Source: Streptomyces sp. CG1
GTDB taxonomy: Bacteria > Actinomycetota > Actinomycetes > Streptomycetales > Streptomycetaceae
NCBI RefSeq assembly: GCF_041080625.1
Contig: NZ_CP163518.1
Location: 2,728,001 to 2,792,000, forward strand
Reading direction: 5' to 3'
DNA length: 64,000 nucleotides
In this document: piece after piece, positions 35,621 through 44,567 of the stretch
Layout: the number at the start of each line of letters is the position of its first letter
Numbering within the stretch: the first letter of the stretch is position 1
Position numbers and translations under genes: made by a program
The notes under the pieces: generated by a model
Databases searched by the model: none
What the model saw: the letters and a program-made list of their open reading frames with translations, nothing else
Told to the model about the DNA's origin: nothing

Positions 35621-37267
35621 ATGAACAGCCGTACGGACCACCGATTCGACACCCAGGGCGCCGGGATCACCGTGCAGCGGGCACTGGAACTGCCCGGGCT
35701 GCGCAGCGGGCTGCCGGAGATCGTGGCGGGGGCCGAACGGCTGGGGCGTACGGTGCGCTGGGTGCACGCGGGCGAGGTGCCGAACATCGCCTCGCTGCTC
35801 AAGGGCGGCGAACTGCTGCTCACCACCGGCTACGGCCTCGGCACCCGCCCCGCCGAGCAGCGGGCGTTCGTGCGTACCCTCGCCGAGCGCGGGATCGCCG
35901 CCCTGGTGGTGGAGCTGGGCCCGCGTTTCACCCGGCTGCCGGCCGCCCTGGTGGACACCGCCCGCGCGGCCGGGCTGCCGCTGGTCCAGCTGCATCGCGA
36001 AGTGCCGTTCGTGACGGTGACCGAGGAGATCCACACCGAGATCGTCAACGGCCACTACGCCCTGCTGCAGCGGGCCGAGGAGGTGCACCGGCGCTGCACC
36101 GAGGCGCTGCTGGGCGGCGGCGGGGTGCCTCAGGTGCTGGGCATCCTGGCGGACTTCAGCGGCAACCCGGTGTTCCTCGAGACGGCCGACGGCCGGCTGC
36201 TGTACGCCGCCGGGGAGGGGCCCGAGGGGGCGGATCCGCTGCAGGTGTGGGAGGGACTGCGCGGCTCGCACAAGGACGCGCCGCCGACCGCCGGTTCGGT
36301 GCTGGTGGACGTGCCCGGCGGTGGCCCCGGTACGGCGGGCTCGGTGCGTGCCCGGCTTGTCCTGCTGCCGGTCCGCTCGCCACTGGCCCCCGTGCACCGG
36401 ATCGCCGCCGAGCGGGCCGCGGGCATCCTCGCCGTGGTGCTGATGCAGGCCCGCCAGGAGGAGGAACTGGCGGCCCGCGGGCGCGGTGACTTCCTCACCG
36501 ATCTCGCCGAGGGCCGCATCACCGCAGAGGACGCCCCGGCGCAGGCCCGGGTCCTCGGGTTCAAGCCCGGCGACGGCCCGCTGCTGCCGGTGGTGATGCG
36601 CATCGGTGACTCCCTGTCCCCCGGCGGGGGTTGGGCGGTGCTGGCGCGCGCGGTCTCCGAGGAGCTGGCCGCGGTGGGCGTGCCGGTCCTGCTGGGTGTG
36701 CGGCCGGTGGAGGGCCGGGTGCTGGTGCTGCTCGGGCTGCGCTCGGAGTCGGAGCGCTCGGCGGTCGCGGACCGGGTGGCGGCGGCGCTGCGGGCGGGCG
36801 TGGAGCGGGCCGGGATGCGCCGGCCGGGCTCGCCGCCGCCGGTCGTGGTCGTCGGGGTGGCGGGCGGCTGGGCGGCCGCGTCGGCCGGGCTGCGGCACGC
36901 GGCGGAGACGGCGACGGCGGCACAGGGCCTGACCGACCGGCCCTGGTACGACGCCCGCCGCCTCGACATCGACCTGCTGCTGTGGCGGCTGCGCGACCAT
37001 CCTGACCTCGCCGCGTTCGTGGACCGCGCGATCGGCCCGCTGCGCGAGCACGACCACCGCTCCAAGCCGCCGCTGCTACCGACCCTGGAAACCTATCTGG
37101 CGCACGCCGGCCGCAAGGCGGAGACGGCGCGCGAGCTGCATCTGAACCGGCAGACCCTCTACAACCGGCTCGCCCGCATCGGGGAGTTGCTGGGCACCGA
37201 CCTCGACGACCCGCAGACGGTCCTGGCACTGAGCCTGGCGCTGCGGGCCCGCCGGCACGTGTCCTAG
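35621..37267 (+). CDS. PucR/CdaR family transcriptional regulator
   Basis: The 548-residue protein has an N-terminal PucR purine-catabolism-regulator domain (ITVQRALELPGLRSGLPEIV through LGPRFTRLPAALVDTA). A GGDEF-like CdaR middle follows, then a C-terminal HTH_30 helix-turn-helix (ETARELHLNRQTLYNRLARI). Members activate genes for purine, GABA, sugar-diacid or proline use in response to a metabolite. It lies 44 bp after the flavoprotein gene on the same strand and might share its transcript or control it. The ATG at 35621 opens the conserved region; its ribosome-binding site is weak. The reading frame remains open upstream, but antisense-type composition argues against that extension. Confidence 0.85.
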   Translation: MNSRTDHRFDTQGAGITVQRALELPGLRSGLPEIVAGAERLGRTVRWVHAGEVPNIASLLKGGELLLTTGYGLGTRPAEQRAFVRTLAERGIAALVVELGPRFTRLPAALVDTARAAGLPLVQLHREVPFVTVTEEIHTEIVNGHYALLQRAEEVHRRCTEALLGGGGVPQVLGILADFSGNPVFLETADGRLLYAAGEGPEGADPLQVWEGLRGSHKDAPPTAGSVLVDVPGGGPGTAGSVRARLVLLPVRSPLAPVHRIAAERAAGILAVVLMQARQEEELAARGRGDFLTDLAEGRITAEDAPAQARVLGFKPGDGPLLPVVMRIGDSLSPGGGWAVLARAVSEELAAVGVPVLLGVRPVEGRVLVLLGLRSESERSAVADRVAAALRAGVERAGMRRPGSPPPVVVVGVAGGWAAASAGLRHAAETATAAQGLTDRPWYDARRLDIDLLLWRLRDHPDLAAFVDRAIGPLREHDHRSKPPLLPTLETYLAHAGRKAETARELHLNRQTLYNRLARIGELLGTDLDDPQTVLALSLALRARRHVS

Positions 37268-37383
37268 GGCTCTTCGGCAGGGTGCGGGCCGTGACGTCGC
37301 ACAGGAACAGGCGGTCCTCGGCCTGCTGCGGCGTCTCGGTCTGACGGCGTCCCCGACCACGTCGCCGGGCTTCTCAGGGCTCG

Positions 37384-38520
37384 CTAGGCGAGTGGCCTGG
37401 GCTGGGTCAACTCGTCGTACACGCTGAGTACTTGGGCGACCGTCTCGTCCTCGCTCGGCCAGCCGGCCGCCTGCCGTACGCCCGACTCGCGTAGTTCCTC
37501 CCGGCGCCCGGGGTCGGCGAGGAGCCGTACGACGGTGGCCGCGAGCGCCTCGGGGTCGCCGTACGGGACGAGTTCGGCCGCATCGCCGACGAGGTCGGGG
37601 ATGCCGCCGACCCGGGTGGCGACAAGGGGCACGCGCGCGTACAGCGCCTCCTGGGCGAGGACGGACCGTGACTCCCAACTGCTCGTCAGCAGCGCCAGAT
37701 CGGCGGCGGCGAGCAGTTCCGGCACGTCCTCGCGGCGGCCGATGAGCCGCACCGGCAGCCCCTCGTCCTCGATCCGCCGCTGCAACGCCGGCCGCTGCGG
37801 TCCCTCCCCGGCGATGACGAGCAGCGGCACGGGGTCGAGATCGCGCCAGGCACGGGCCGCGTCGAGCAGGACGTCGTAGCCGCGGTGCCGGTCGAGGGTG
37901 CCGACCGCGATGAGCAACGGGCGGCCGGTGGCACCGAGTTCGGCCCGGACCTTGGGACGCAGCCGGTCGGGGTCGTCGAGGACGACGGGCCGGCGCTGTC
38001 CCGGCAGGCCGACGGCGGCGAGCCGGGCGTCCCGCGCCCCCGTGCTGCGGGCCCGGTCCACCAGGTCGGAACTGGTGCCGAGGACCACGGATGCCGTGCG
38101 TACCACCCTTCGCTCCAGCAGCCGCAGGAACTGCGCCCGCGCCCCCTGCGCCTGGGCCCGGTCGTGCCAGGTGACCACCAGCGGGGTGCGCCGGCCGCTG
38201 AGCGCGAGCACGGACCGGAAGGAGGCGTGCAGCCCGTGCGCATGCACCAGGTCGGCGTCCGTGCAGGCGGCCCGCAGCGCGGCCACGGAGGCCGGGTCGC
38301 TGCTGCGCGGCACGTGCACATGCTCGGCACCGGCGCCGGTGAAGTCGTAGGCGCGGTCGGCCTCGACGGGGGCGCACACCGTGACCCGTACGCCCCTCGC
38401 CACGAGCCCCTCGGCCAGCGAGCGCACATGCGCGCTGCTGGCGGCGTTGCCTCCGCCCAGCACCTGCACGGTGCGCAGCGTCGACTGGCCGTGCGTCGCG
38501 TTGCTGCTCAGGGGGCTCAC
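37384..38520 (-). CDS. Glycosyltransferase family 4 protein
   Basis: The 378-residue GT-B enzyme has an N-terminal acceptor half beginning TVQVLGGGNAASSAHVRSLA and containing LVHAHGLHASFRSVLAL. The donor half has the GT4 motif region ESRSVLAQEALYARVPLVAT (E-x7-E), expected to hold the nucleotide-sugar. It is cytosolic, without membrane segments. It would transfer a sugar to a lipid or small-molecule acceptor. The GTG at 38520 has AGGAG 9 nt upstream. It lies downstream of the recN/MraY-like genes on the same strand but 266 bp from them, and is convergent with pucR. The product is unknown. Confidence 0.85.
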   Translation of the reverse strand: MSPLSSNATHGQSTLRTVQVLGGGNAASSAHVRSLAEGLVARGVRVTVCAPVEADRAYDFTGAGAEHVHVPRSSDPASVAALRAACTDADLVHAHGLHASFRSVLALSGRRTPLVVTWHDRAQAQGARAQFLRLLERRVVRTASVVLGTSSDLVDRARSTGARDARLAAVGLPGQRRPVVLDDPDRLRPKVRAELGATGRPLLIAVGTLDRHRGYDVLLDAARAWRDLDPVPLLVIAGEGPQRPALQRRIEDEGLPVRLIGRREDVPELLAAADLALLTSSWESRSVLAQEALYARVPLVATRVGGIPDLVGDAAELVPYGDPEALAATVVRLLADPGRREELRESGVRQAAGWPSEDETVAQVLSVYDELTQPRPLA

Positions 38521-38786
38521 GGGGCCGGGCTCCTGGTTCGACGTGGGCGGTCACGAGGAAACGTACAGAAGGTAGCGAGCTCATCGGGGGCGGACGGACG
38601 TACCCCGCGCGCCTCCCGCGCGGACCGTGTTCCCTCAAGCATGCCAGGGCGATGGGCCGTTACGGGAAATCCGGCGGGCGCACAATGCGGCGGGACGGGG
38701 CAATACGCCGGAGCACGTCACCCACACGGGTGAGGGAAGCCGGCCGGGCCGAACCTCGTGCGACCGCGTACGACGAGGTCAGAGGG

Positions 38787-39539
38787 TCACAGCGAGCGCG
38801 CCCACGCGGTGACCCGGTCGCCGTACACGGCGGCGGCCACGACCGCTACGGCGTGCGCGAGCAGGCCCGGGCGCCGGTTTCCGGCCACGACGGCCGCGCC
38901 CAGCGCCGCGCCGAGGGCGTGCGCGCCCGTGTCCCCGATCATCGCGCGCTCCGCGAGGTCGTCGGGCAGGACAGCCACCGCCGCACCCATCGCGGCGGCC
39001 GACAGCTCGGCCCCGGGCCCCTTGCGCAGCAGCCCCGGCGCGCCGAGCGCGAGCACCGCGCCGGCGGCCCGCCCGGGCCGTACGTCGACGAGGTTGACGA
39101 AGTGCGCGGCACCGGCGATCACGGTCCCGGCGAGCAGCTTGTCCAGCGGCCGCTCCTTCAGGAGCGCTCCCGCGAGCAGCGCGGCGGCCGAGATCCCGAA
39201 CAACTTCACGGCCCCGCTGGTGACTTCGCCGTCCCTCAGCGCCCCGAGATGCGCCCGGAAGCCGCGCCGGCTGTCGCCGGAGAGGTAGCCGGCGACGTCG
39301 TCGTAGGCCCCGCAGGCGCCGGCGGCGAGCACGGCGGCCCCGGCGGCGGGATGCACCCGGGCGGCGGACAGCGCCACACCGACGGCGGAGGCCGGCCCGG
39401 CGTACAGCTCGACGGTCCGCCCGGCGTAGTTCTTCCGCTCCCGGAGCGGTCGCGAACCCGGCGCGCCCCGCCGCAGGGCGGCGACGCCCGCCCCGGTGAC
39501 GGCGGCGGCCAGTGCGAAGGCCCCCGCCCGGCCCCTCAC
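38787..39539 (-). CDS. Small MraY-like polyprenyl-phosphate glycosyl-1-phosphate transferase homologue
   Basis: The 250-residue membrane protein retains three signatures of the MraY/WecA family in order: a DD-x2-G site (AYDDVAGYLSGD), HFVNLVDVRPGRAAG in place of NAxNLxDG-x2-GLA, and GDTGAHALGAALGA matching MraY's GDTGSLALGG. It is about 100 residues shorter than MraY and has roughly seven hydrophobic segments. The usual Asn of NAxN is His-Phe here. It may transfer a phospho-sugar to a polyprenyl phosphate for a surface glycan, or be a non-catalytic relative. The GTG start overlaps the recN stop (GTGA). The matching place in M. tuberculosis holds other genes between recN and pyrG. Confidence 0.65.
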   Translation of the reverse strand: MRGRAGAFALAAAVTGAGVAALRRGAPGSRPLRERKNYAGRTVELYAGPASAVGVALSAARVHPAAGAAVLAAGACGAYDDVAGYLSGDSRRGFRAHLGALRDGEVTSGAVKLFGISAAALLAGALLKERPLDKLLAGTVIAGAAHFVNLVDVRPGRAAGAVLALGAPGLLRKGPGAELSAAAMGAAVAVLPDDLAERAMIGDTGAHALGAALGAAVVAGNRRPGLLAHAVAVVAAAVYGDRVTAWARSL

Positions 39540-41266
39540 CCGTCCGCCCGTGCCGTCGCCAGCAGTTCCTCGGCGTGCGCGCGGGCCGTCTCCGAGTCCT
39601 CCTGGCCCGCCAGCATCCGGGACAGCTCGCGGATCCGCTCCTCGCCCTCCAGCACCTTCACGCCGGACCGGGTGACCGAGCCGTCGTTGGTCTTCTCGAC
39701 CAGCAGCTGGCGGTCGGCGAAGGCGGCGACCTGGGGCAGATGGGTGACCACGACGACCTGCGCGGTCCTGGCGAGCTTCGCGAGGCGCCGCCCGATCTCG
39801 ACCGCGGCCTTGCCGCCGACACCGGCGTCGACCTCGTCGAACAGGTACGTCGGCACGGGGTCCGTGCCCGCGAACACGACCTCGACGGCGAGCATCACAC
39901 GGGACAGCTCACCGCCGGACGCGCCCTTGGCGATGGGCCGGGGCGGCGCGCCGGGGTGCGGGGCGAGCAGCAGCTCGACCTCGTCCACGCCGGACGGCCC
40001 GTACGCCACCACACGGCCGCCGACCTCGACGCCCTCCGGGTCCTCGGTCTGCCTGAGGGCGAAGGACACGCGCGCGTGGGGCATCGCCAGCGAGGCCAGC
40101 TCGGCCGTCACGGCGGCGGCGAACCGCTCGGCGGCCTCGGCCCGGGCATCCGTCAACGCCTGGGCGAGTCCGCCCAGTTCGGTGCGGAGCCCGTCCCGCT
40201 CGGCGGTCAGCTCCTCGAGCCGCTCGTCGTCACCGTCCAGCTCGGTGAGCCGGGCGGCACTCTGCTCCGCCCACGCGAGGACGGCGTTGATGTCGTCGCC
40301 GTACTTCCGCGTGAGCGCGTTCAAGGCCGCCCTGCGCTCCTCCACGGCGGCCAGCCGCAGCGGATCGGCGTCGAGGTCGTCGGCGTACCCGGCCAGCTCC
40401 CCGGCGACATCGCCGAGCAGGATCCCGATCTCGCCGATGCGATCGGCGAGGGAGGCCAGCGCCGGATCGTGCGACCGCACGGCCTCGAGCGCCCGATGGG
40501 ACCCCGCGACCAGGGTCGAGGCGTCGATCCCCTCGGGGTCCTCGGGATTGCCCGCGAGCGCGGCGTGCGCGGCCGTCGCGGCGGACGACAGGGCCTCCGC
40601 GTGCCCCAGCCGCTCCGCCTCCTCGGCCAGCTCGGCGTCCTCGCCGGCCCGCGGCTCCACAGCGGCGATCTCCTCGAGGCCGTACCGCAGCATGTCGGCT
40701 TCCTGCGCCCGCTCGCGCGCCCGCGTGGTGATCTCCTCCAGCTCGGCGGAGACGGCCCGCAGCCGGCGGTAGGCCTCGGTGTACTTGGCGAGCGGCACGG
40801 CGACGGCGTCGCCCGCGTACCGGTCCAGCGCCTGCCGCTGCCGGGACAGCTTCAGCAGCCCCTGCTGGTCGGTCTGCCCGTGCACGGCCACCAGGTCGTC
40901 GGCCAGCTCGGCGAGCAGCCCGACCGGCACGGACCGCCCGCCCAGATGGGCCCGGGACCGGCCCTCGGCGGAAACGGTACGGCTGATCAGCAGGGACCCG
41001 TCGTCCAGCTCGGCCCCGGCCTCCTCTGCGCGTACCACGGCGGCGGCGTCCGCGGCGACGCTGAGCCGCCCCTCCACGACCGCCTTCTCGGCCCCGATCC
41101 GCACGAGCGCCGGGTCCGCCCGCCCACCGAGCAGCAGCCCCAGGCTGGTGACCACCATGGTCTTGCCCGCACCCGTCTCACCGGTGACGGCGGTGAACCC
41201 GGGCGACAGTTCGACGACGGCATCGTCGATGACCCCGAGCGACCGTATCCGCATCTCCTCCAACAC
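39536..41266 (-). CDS. recN: DNA repair protein RecN
   Basis: The 576-residue SMC-like ATPase has Walker A FTAVTGETGAGKTMVV near the N-terminus and a long coiled-coil middle. Near the C-terminus come the signature KGASGGELSRVMLA and Walker B TYLFDEVDAGVGG. RecN acts on double-strand breaks. GTG at 41266 gives the known N-terminus (LEEMRIRSLGVID) but has no ribosome-binding site; a TATGGT -10-like hexamer 7 nt before it suggests a leaderless message. An ATG 12 bp further in has GGAGGAG directly against it. It is coupled to the MraY-like gene and lies downstream of ppnK. Confidence 0.96.
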   Translation of the reverse strand: MLEEMRIRSLGVIDDAVVELSPGFTAVTGETGAGKTMVVTSLGLLLGGRADPALVRIGAEKAVVEGRLSVAADAAAVVRAEEAGAELDDGSLLISRTVSAEGRSRAHLGGRSVPVGLLAELADDLVAVHGQTDQQGLLKLSRQRQALDRYAGDAVAVPLAKYTEAYRRLRAVSAELEEITTRARERAQEADMLRYGLEEIAAVEPRAGEDAELAEEAERLGHAEALSSAATAAHAALAGNPEDPEGIDASTLVAGSHRALEAVRSHDPALASLADRIGEIGILLGDVAGELAGYADDLDADPLRLAAVEERRAALNALTRKYGDDINAVLAWAEQSAARLTELDGDDERLEELTAERDGLRTELGGLAQALTDARAEAAERFAAAVTAELASLAMPHARVSFALRQTEDPEGVEVGGRVVAYGPSGVDEVELLLAPHPGAPPRPIAKGASGGELSRVMLAVEVVFAGTDPVPTYLFDEVDAGVGGKAAVEIGRRLAKLARTAQVVVVTHLPQVAAFADRQLLVEKTNDGSVTRSGVKVLEGEERIRELSRMLAGQEDSETARAHAEELLATARADG

Positions 41267-41317
41267 GGAACAGACCATACGAGGTCCGGGGCGGCGAGTG
41301 CACACAGGCCGCTCTTT

Positions 41318-42223
41318 CTAGTGAGGCGCCCCCCGCCATCCCGTGGTCGGCAGCGCGAACTTCGCCACCAGCCGATCGGTGAAGGACGAGTGGTGCAGCC
41401 GGGCCAGGCGCACCGGCACGGCCCCCCGCCGCACCTCCACCCGCGCCCCCGGCGGCAGCTCCACGGTGCGCCGCCCGTCGCACCACAGCACCCCCGGCGA
41501 GATGTGCGGCAGCACCTCCACGGCGAGCACCGAATCCGGCGACGTGACCAGCGGCTTGGCGAACAGCGCGTGCGCGCTGATCGGCACCATCAGCAACGCC
41601 TCCACCTCGGGCCACACCACGGGCCCGCCCGCGGAGAACGCGTACGCCGTGGATCCGGTGGGCGTGGAGAGGATCACACCGTCGCAGCCGAACTCCGACA
41701 CCGGCCGTCCGTCGATCTCCAGCACGACTTCCAGCAGCTTCTCGGCGCCGGCCTTCTGCACGGCCGCCTCGTTCAGCGCCCAGTCCGTGTGCACGATGTC
41801 CCCGTTGCGGTGCACGACGACATCGACGGTCATCCGCTCCTCGACCTCGTACGACCGCGCCACCACCCGGTCGACCACCCGATCGAGGTCGTCCCGCTCG
41901 GCCTCCGCGAGGAACCCCACACGGCCGAGGTTGACGCCGAGCATCGGCACGCCGGAGGCCCGGGCGAACTCCGCCCCCCGCAGCAGCGTGCCGTCGCCGC
42001 CGAGCACGATCAGCAGCTCGCACCCGTCGAGGCACTGCGGAGTCGCCTCCTTGACCAGCACCACCTCGTCCGGCAGCGGCAGGTCGCACGCCTCCTCCTC
42101 CAGCACCCGCACCCCGATGCCATGCCGCAGCAGGCCCTTGACGACGAGTTCCGCACTGCGGATCGCCGCGGGCCGCCCGGTGTGGGCGAGCAGGAAAACA
42201 GTACGCGCCAGGTTCTGTGTCAA
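41318..42223 (-). CDS. ppnK: NAD kinase
   Basis: The 301-residue enzyme phosphorylates NAD to NADP. It has the catalytic LIVLGGDGTLLRGAEFA motif, NLGRVGFLAEAE, WALNEAAVQKAG (the conserved NE) and GVILSTPTGSTAYAFSAGGP. The start is a TTG at 42223 overlapping the tlyA stop as TTGA and preceded by GGAGGGG at 6 nt, which is strong support for this rare initiation codon. Longer in-frame readings run antisense through tlyA. Order tlyA, ppnK, recN is conserved across actinobacteria. Confidence 0.96.
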   Translation of the reverse strand: MTQNLARTVFLLAHTGRPAAIRSAELVVKGLLRHGIGVRVLEEEACDLPLPDEVVLVKEATPQCLDGCELLIVLGGDGTLLRGAEFARASGVPMLGVNLGRVGFLAEAERDDLDRVVDRVVARSYEVEERMTVDVVVHRNGDIVHTDWALNEAAVQKAGAEKLLEVVLEIDGRPVSEFGCDGVILSTPTGSTAYAFSAGGPVVWPEVEALLMVPISAHALFAKPLVTSPDSVLAVEVLPHISPGVLWCDGRRTVELPPGARVEVRRGAVPVRLARLHHSSFTDRLVAKFALPTTGWRGAPH

Positions 42224-43035
42224 CGCGGCCCCTCCGCCACTGCACGGTCGACGTCGGCCGGGTCCACCTGGGGTGCCCCCGACCGCAGCCAGAGAAAGTA
42301 CTCCACGTTCCCCGAGGGCCCGGGCAGCGGACTGGCGGTGACCGAACGCACCCCGAGCCCCAGCTCCCAGGCCTTCTCGGCCACTGCCCGCACGGCCTCC
42401 GCCCGCAGCTGCGGACTCCGTACGACACCCCCGCTGCCGAGCCGCTCCTTGCCCACCTCGAACTGCGGCTTGACCATCATCACCAGGTCGGCGTCCGGCT
42501 TCACGCACCGCTTCAGGGCCGGCAGCACCAGCCCGAGCGGAATGAAGGACAGATCGCCCACGACAAGATCCACAGGTTCCCCATCGATCGCCTCGAGCGT
42601 CAACTCGCGTACGTTCGTACGGTCCTTGACGGTGACGCGTTCATCGCTCTGGAGAGACCAAGCGAGCTGGCCGTACCCGACGTCGACGGCGACGACATGG
42701 GCGGCGCCCGCGCGCAGCAGGACGTCGGTGAAGCCGCCGGTGGACGCGCCGGCGTCCAGCGCGCGCCGGCCCTCGACCACGAGCCCCTGCGGGACGAACA
42801 CCTCGAGCGCACCGGCGAGCTTGTGCCCGCCCCGGGAGACGTAGTCGGGGTCGCTGTCGTCGGTCTGGACCACGATCGCGGCGGCGGTCTCCACCTGGGT
42901 GGCCGGCTTGGTCGCCACGGTCTTGCCGACGGTGACCCGCCCGGCGGCGATCAGCTGGCTGGCGTGCTCCCGCGAACGCGCGAGCTTCCGGCGGACCAGC
43001 TCCGCGTCCAGACGACGGCGTGCGACTCCTGCCAC
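42220..43035 (-). CDS. tlyA: TlyA-family rRNA 2'-O-methyltransferase
   Basis: The 271-residue protein joins an N-terminal S4-type RNA-binding domain (RRLDAELVRRKLARSREHAS) to an FtsJ-like Rossmann methyltransferase with RALDAGASTGGFTDVLLRAG as SAM motif I. VVGDLSFIPLGLVLPAL and MMVKPQFEVGKE follow downstream. TlyA methylates 16S C1409 and 23S C1920 in mycobacteria and confers capreomycin sensitivity. The GTG at 43035 is chosen because GCAGGAG is about 10 nt upstream and the S4 domain begins at once. A small acidic protein gene ends 7 bp upstream; ppnK overlaps the stop. Confidence 0.93.
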   Translation of the reverse strand: MAGVARRRLDAELVRRKLARSREHASQLIAAGRVTVGKTVATKPATQVETAAAIVVQTDDSDPDYVSRGGHKLAGALEVFVPQGLVVEGRRALDAGASTGGFTDVLLRAGAAHVVAVDVGYGQLAWSLQSDERVTVKDRTNVRELTLEAIDGEPVDLVVGDLSFIPLGLVLPALKRCVKPDADLVMMVKPQFEVGKERLGSGGVVRSPQLRAEAVRAVAEKAWELGLGVRSVTASPLPGPSGNVEYFLWLRSGAPQVDPADVDRAVAEGPR

Positions 43036-43042
43036 GTTCGGT

Positions 43043-43342
43043 TCAGCTCCTGCTCTGGTGGTACGACGTCGGGGGCGCCGGAGGTCCCGGGCGGGCGTCG
43101 AGCGCGGTGAGCGCGTCGCGCAGCCCCCCGTGTACATCCTCGTACACCTCGACATGTCCATCGGTGGCGAGGTGGTCGGCGTCGGCCAGCCGCTCCAGCT
43201 GGGCGTCGACCTCGGCGTTGCCGGTGGGGGTGCGCGGGACGTTCAGGGGGGCGGGCTCGGCGGGGTCGTACGCCTCCGGCGCCTCCACCGCCTCCTGCAC
43301 CGAATCCTGCGGGGTCTCCGTCTCCGGAACCGAGTCGTTCAT
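43043..43342 (-). CDS. Small acidic protein upstream of tlyA, function unknown
   Basis: The 99-residue product is acidic and Pro/Glu-rich at the N-terminus (NDSVPETETPQDSVQEAVE). A short conserved helix follows, TGNAEVDAQLERLADADHLA, then EVYEDVHGGLRDALTAL. The helical part resembles the small proteins commonly found before tlyA in actinobacteria (Rv1693-like position). It is 7 bp from tlyA and clearly in the same operon (with ppnK, recN and the MraY-like gene). The divergent SCP2 gene starts 42 bp away. No function is known to me. Confidence 0.7.
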   Translation of the reverse strand: MNDSVPETETPQDSVQEAVEAPEAYDPAEPAPLNVPRTPTGNAEVDAQLERLADADHLATDGHVEVYEDVHGGLRDALTALDARPGPPAPPTSYHQSRS

Positions 43343-43384
43343 GCCCCGACGCTACCCCGAACCGCTGGGGTACCGTCGTGGGCG

Positions 43385-43732
43385 ATGGCCACGATCGAGG
43401 AGTGCCGCGCCGCACTGGGAAAGCTTTCGGACAACATGCAGGGCGCCGAGGGCGACGTGGGCGCAGCCGCCGCCCTGGACCGCTCGGTGAGCTGTCACAT
43501 CACCGATCTGGATGTCACCTTCGCCGGCCGGATGACGGGCGGCCGGATCGAGGTGGACGGCACACGCCCCGGCCCGCCGCAGGAGAAGGCGCAGATCAGA
43601 CTCGCCATGGCCGGGGACGACCTGGTGTCGCTGGTGGCCGGTGAGCTGAACTTCGCGACCGCCTGGGGCAAGGGCCGGGTGCGGCTGGAGGCGAGCCTGC
43701 TGGACCTGTTCCGGCTCAGGAAGCTGCTGTGA
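43385..43732 (+). CDS. SCP2 sterol-carrier-like domain protein
   Basis: The 115-residue protein is essentially one SCP2 domain: RSVSCHITDLDVTFAGRMTGG, then GDDLVSLVAGELNFATAWGKGRVRLEASLLDLFRLRKLL, with the buried hydrophobic pattern of lipid-binding members. It may bind a lipid or fatty acyl compound. A TACCGT -10-like hexamer lies 8 nt before the ATG at 43385 with no ribosome-binding site, so the transcript may be leaderless. Its last 17 bp overlap the 3' end of the convergent ABC ATPase gene. Confidence 0.8.
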   Translation: MATIEECRAALGKLSDNMQGAEGDVGAAAALDRSVSCHITDLDVTFAGRMTGGRIEVDGTRPGPPQEKAQIRLAMAGDDLVSLVAGELNFATAWGKGRVRLEASLLDLFRLRKLL

Positions 43733-44567
43733 CCCTCTCCGCGCGTACCTTCCGGGCCGCCGGCACCACCAGCGGGGTCCCGGTCTCCGGGTCGTCGATG
43801 ACCTGACAGCGCAGCCCGAACACCTGCTCCACCAGCTCGGCGGTGACGATGTCGTTCGGCGCGCCCCCGGCGATCACCTCGCCGCCGCTCAGGGCGATGA
43901 GGTGGGTGGCGTAGCGGGCCGCGTGGTTGAGGTCGTGCAGGACGGCGACCAGGGTGCGGCCCTGGGCCTCGTGCAGCTCGGCGCACAGGTCGAGGACGTC
44001 GATCTGGTGCTGGATGTCCAGGTAGGTGGTGGGCTCGTCCAGGAGCAGCAACGGGGTCTGCTGGGCGAGCGCCATGGCGATCCACACCCGCTGCCGCTGC
44101 CCGCCGGACAGCTCGTCGACATACCGGTCGGCCAGCTCGGCGACCCCGGTCTGCCGCATGGACTCCTGTACGACCCGCTCGTCCTCCGCCGACCACTGGC
44201 GCAGCAGGCCCTGGTGCGGGTAACGGCCACGGCCGACGAGGTCGGCGACGGTGATGCCGTCGGGCGCGATGGACGACTGCGGCAGCAGGCCGAGGGTCCG
44301 CGCGACCTTCTTCGCGGGCATCGACTGGATGACCTGCCCGTCGAGCAGCACCCGGCCCTGGCTCGGCCTGAGCATCCGCGACAGCGCCCGCAGCAGCGTC
44401 GACTTGCCGCACGCGTTCGGGCCGACGATCACCGTGAAGGAGTTGTCGGGGATCTCCACCGACAACTGCTCGGCGATGACCCGCTGGTCGTAGGCGAGGG
44501 TGACGTTCTCGGCGGACAGGCGGTTCACAGTGCTCCTCTTGCTGACTGACTCGGGGACGGCGCTCAT
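43716..44567 (-). CDS. Iron-siderophore ABC transporter ATP-binding protein
   Basis: The 283-residue FepC/FhuC-type ATPase has Walker A VGPNACGKSTLLRALSRML, the LSGGQRQRVWIAMALAQQ signature, Walker B LLLLDEPTTYLDIQHQIDVL and the H-loop VLHDLNHAARYA. The ATG at 44567 overlaps the stop of the second permease gene (ATGA). With the two permeases it forms a complete inner-membrane importer for ferric siderophores. An iron box upstream of the first permease predicts induction under iron limitation. No binding protein is encoded here, so one must come from elsewhere. Confidence 0.93.
   Translation of the reverse strand: MSAVPESVSKRSTVNRLSAENVTLAYDQRVIAEQLSVEIPDNSFTVIVGPNACGKSTLLRALSRMLRPSQGRVLLDGQVIQSMPAKKVARTLGLLPQSSIAPDGITVADLVGRGRYPHQGLLRQWSAEDERVVQESMRQTGVAELADRYVDELSGGQRQRVWIAMALAQQTPLLLLDEPTTYLDIQHQIDVLDLCAELHEAQGRTLVAVLHDLNHAARYATHLIALSGGEVIAGGAPNDIVTAELVEQVFGLRCQVIDDPETGTPLVVPAARKVRAERVTAAS

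Noticed and set aside
37384..39539. A surface-polysaccharide or antibiotic gene cluster (GT4 plus MraY-like plus the 34-37 kb flavoprotein and regulator)
   Set aside because: Genes differ in strand and are separated by gaps, the flanks are conserved housekeeping genes, and no sugar-nucleotide or core biosynthetic enzymes are present.
39512..42844. 1,110-codon plus-strand open frame over recN, ppnK and tlyA
   Set aside because: It is antisense to three well-conserved genes. Long antisense frames are an effect of high GC.
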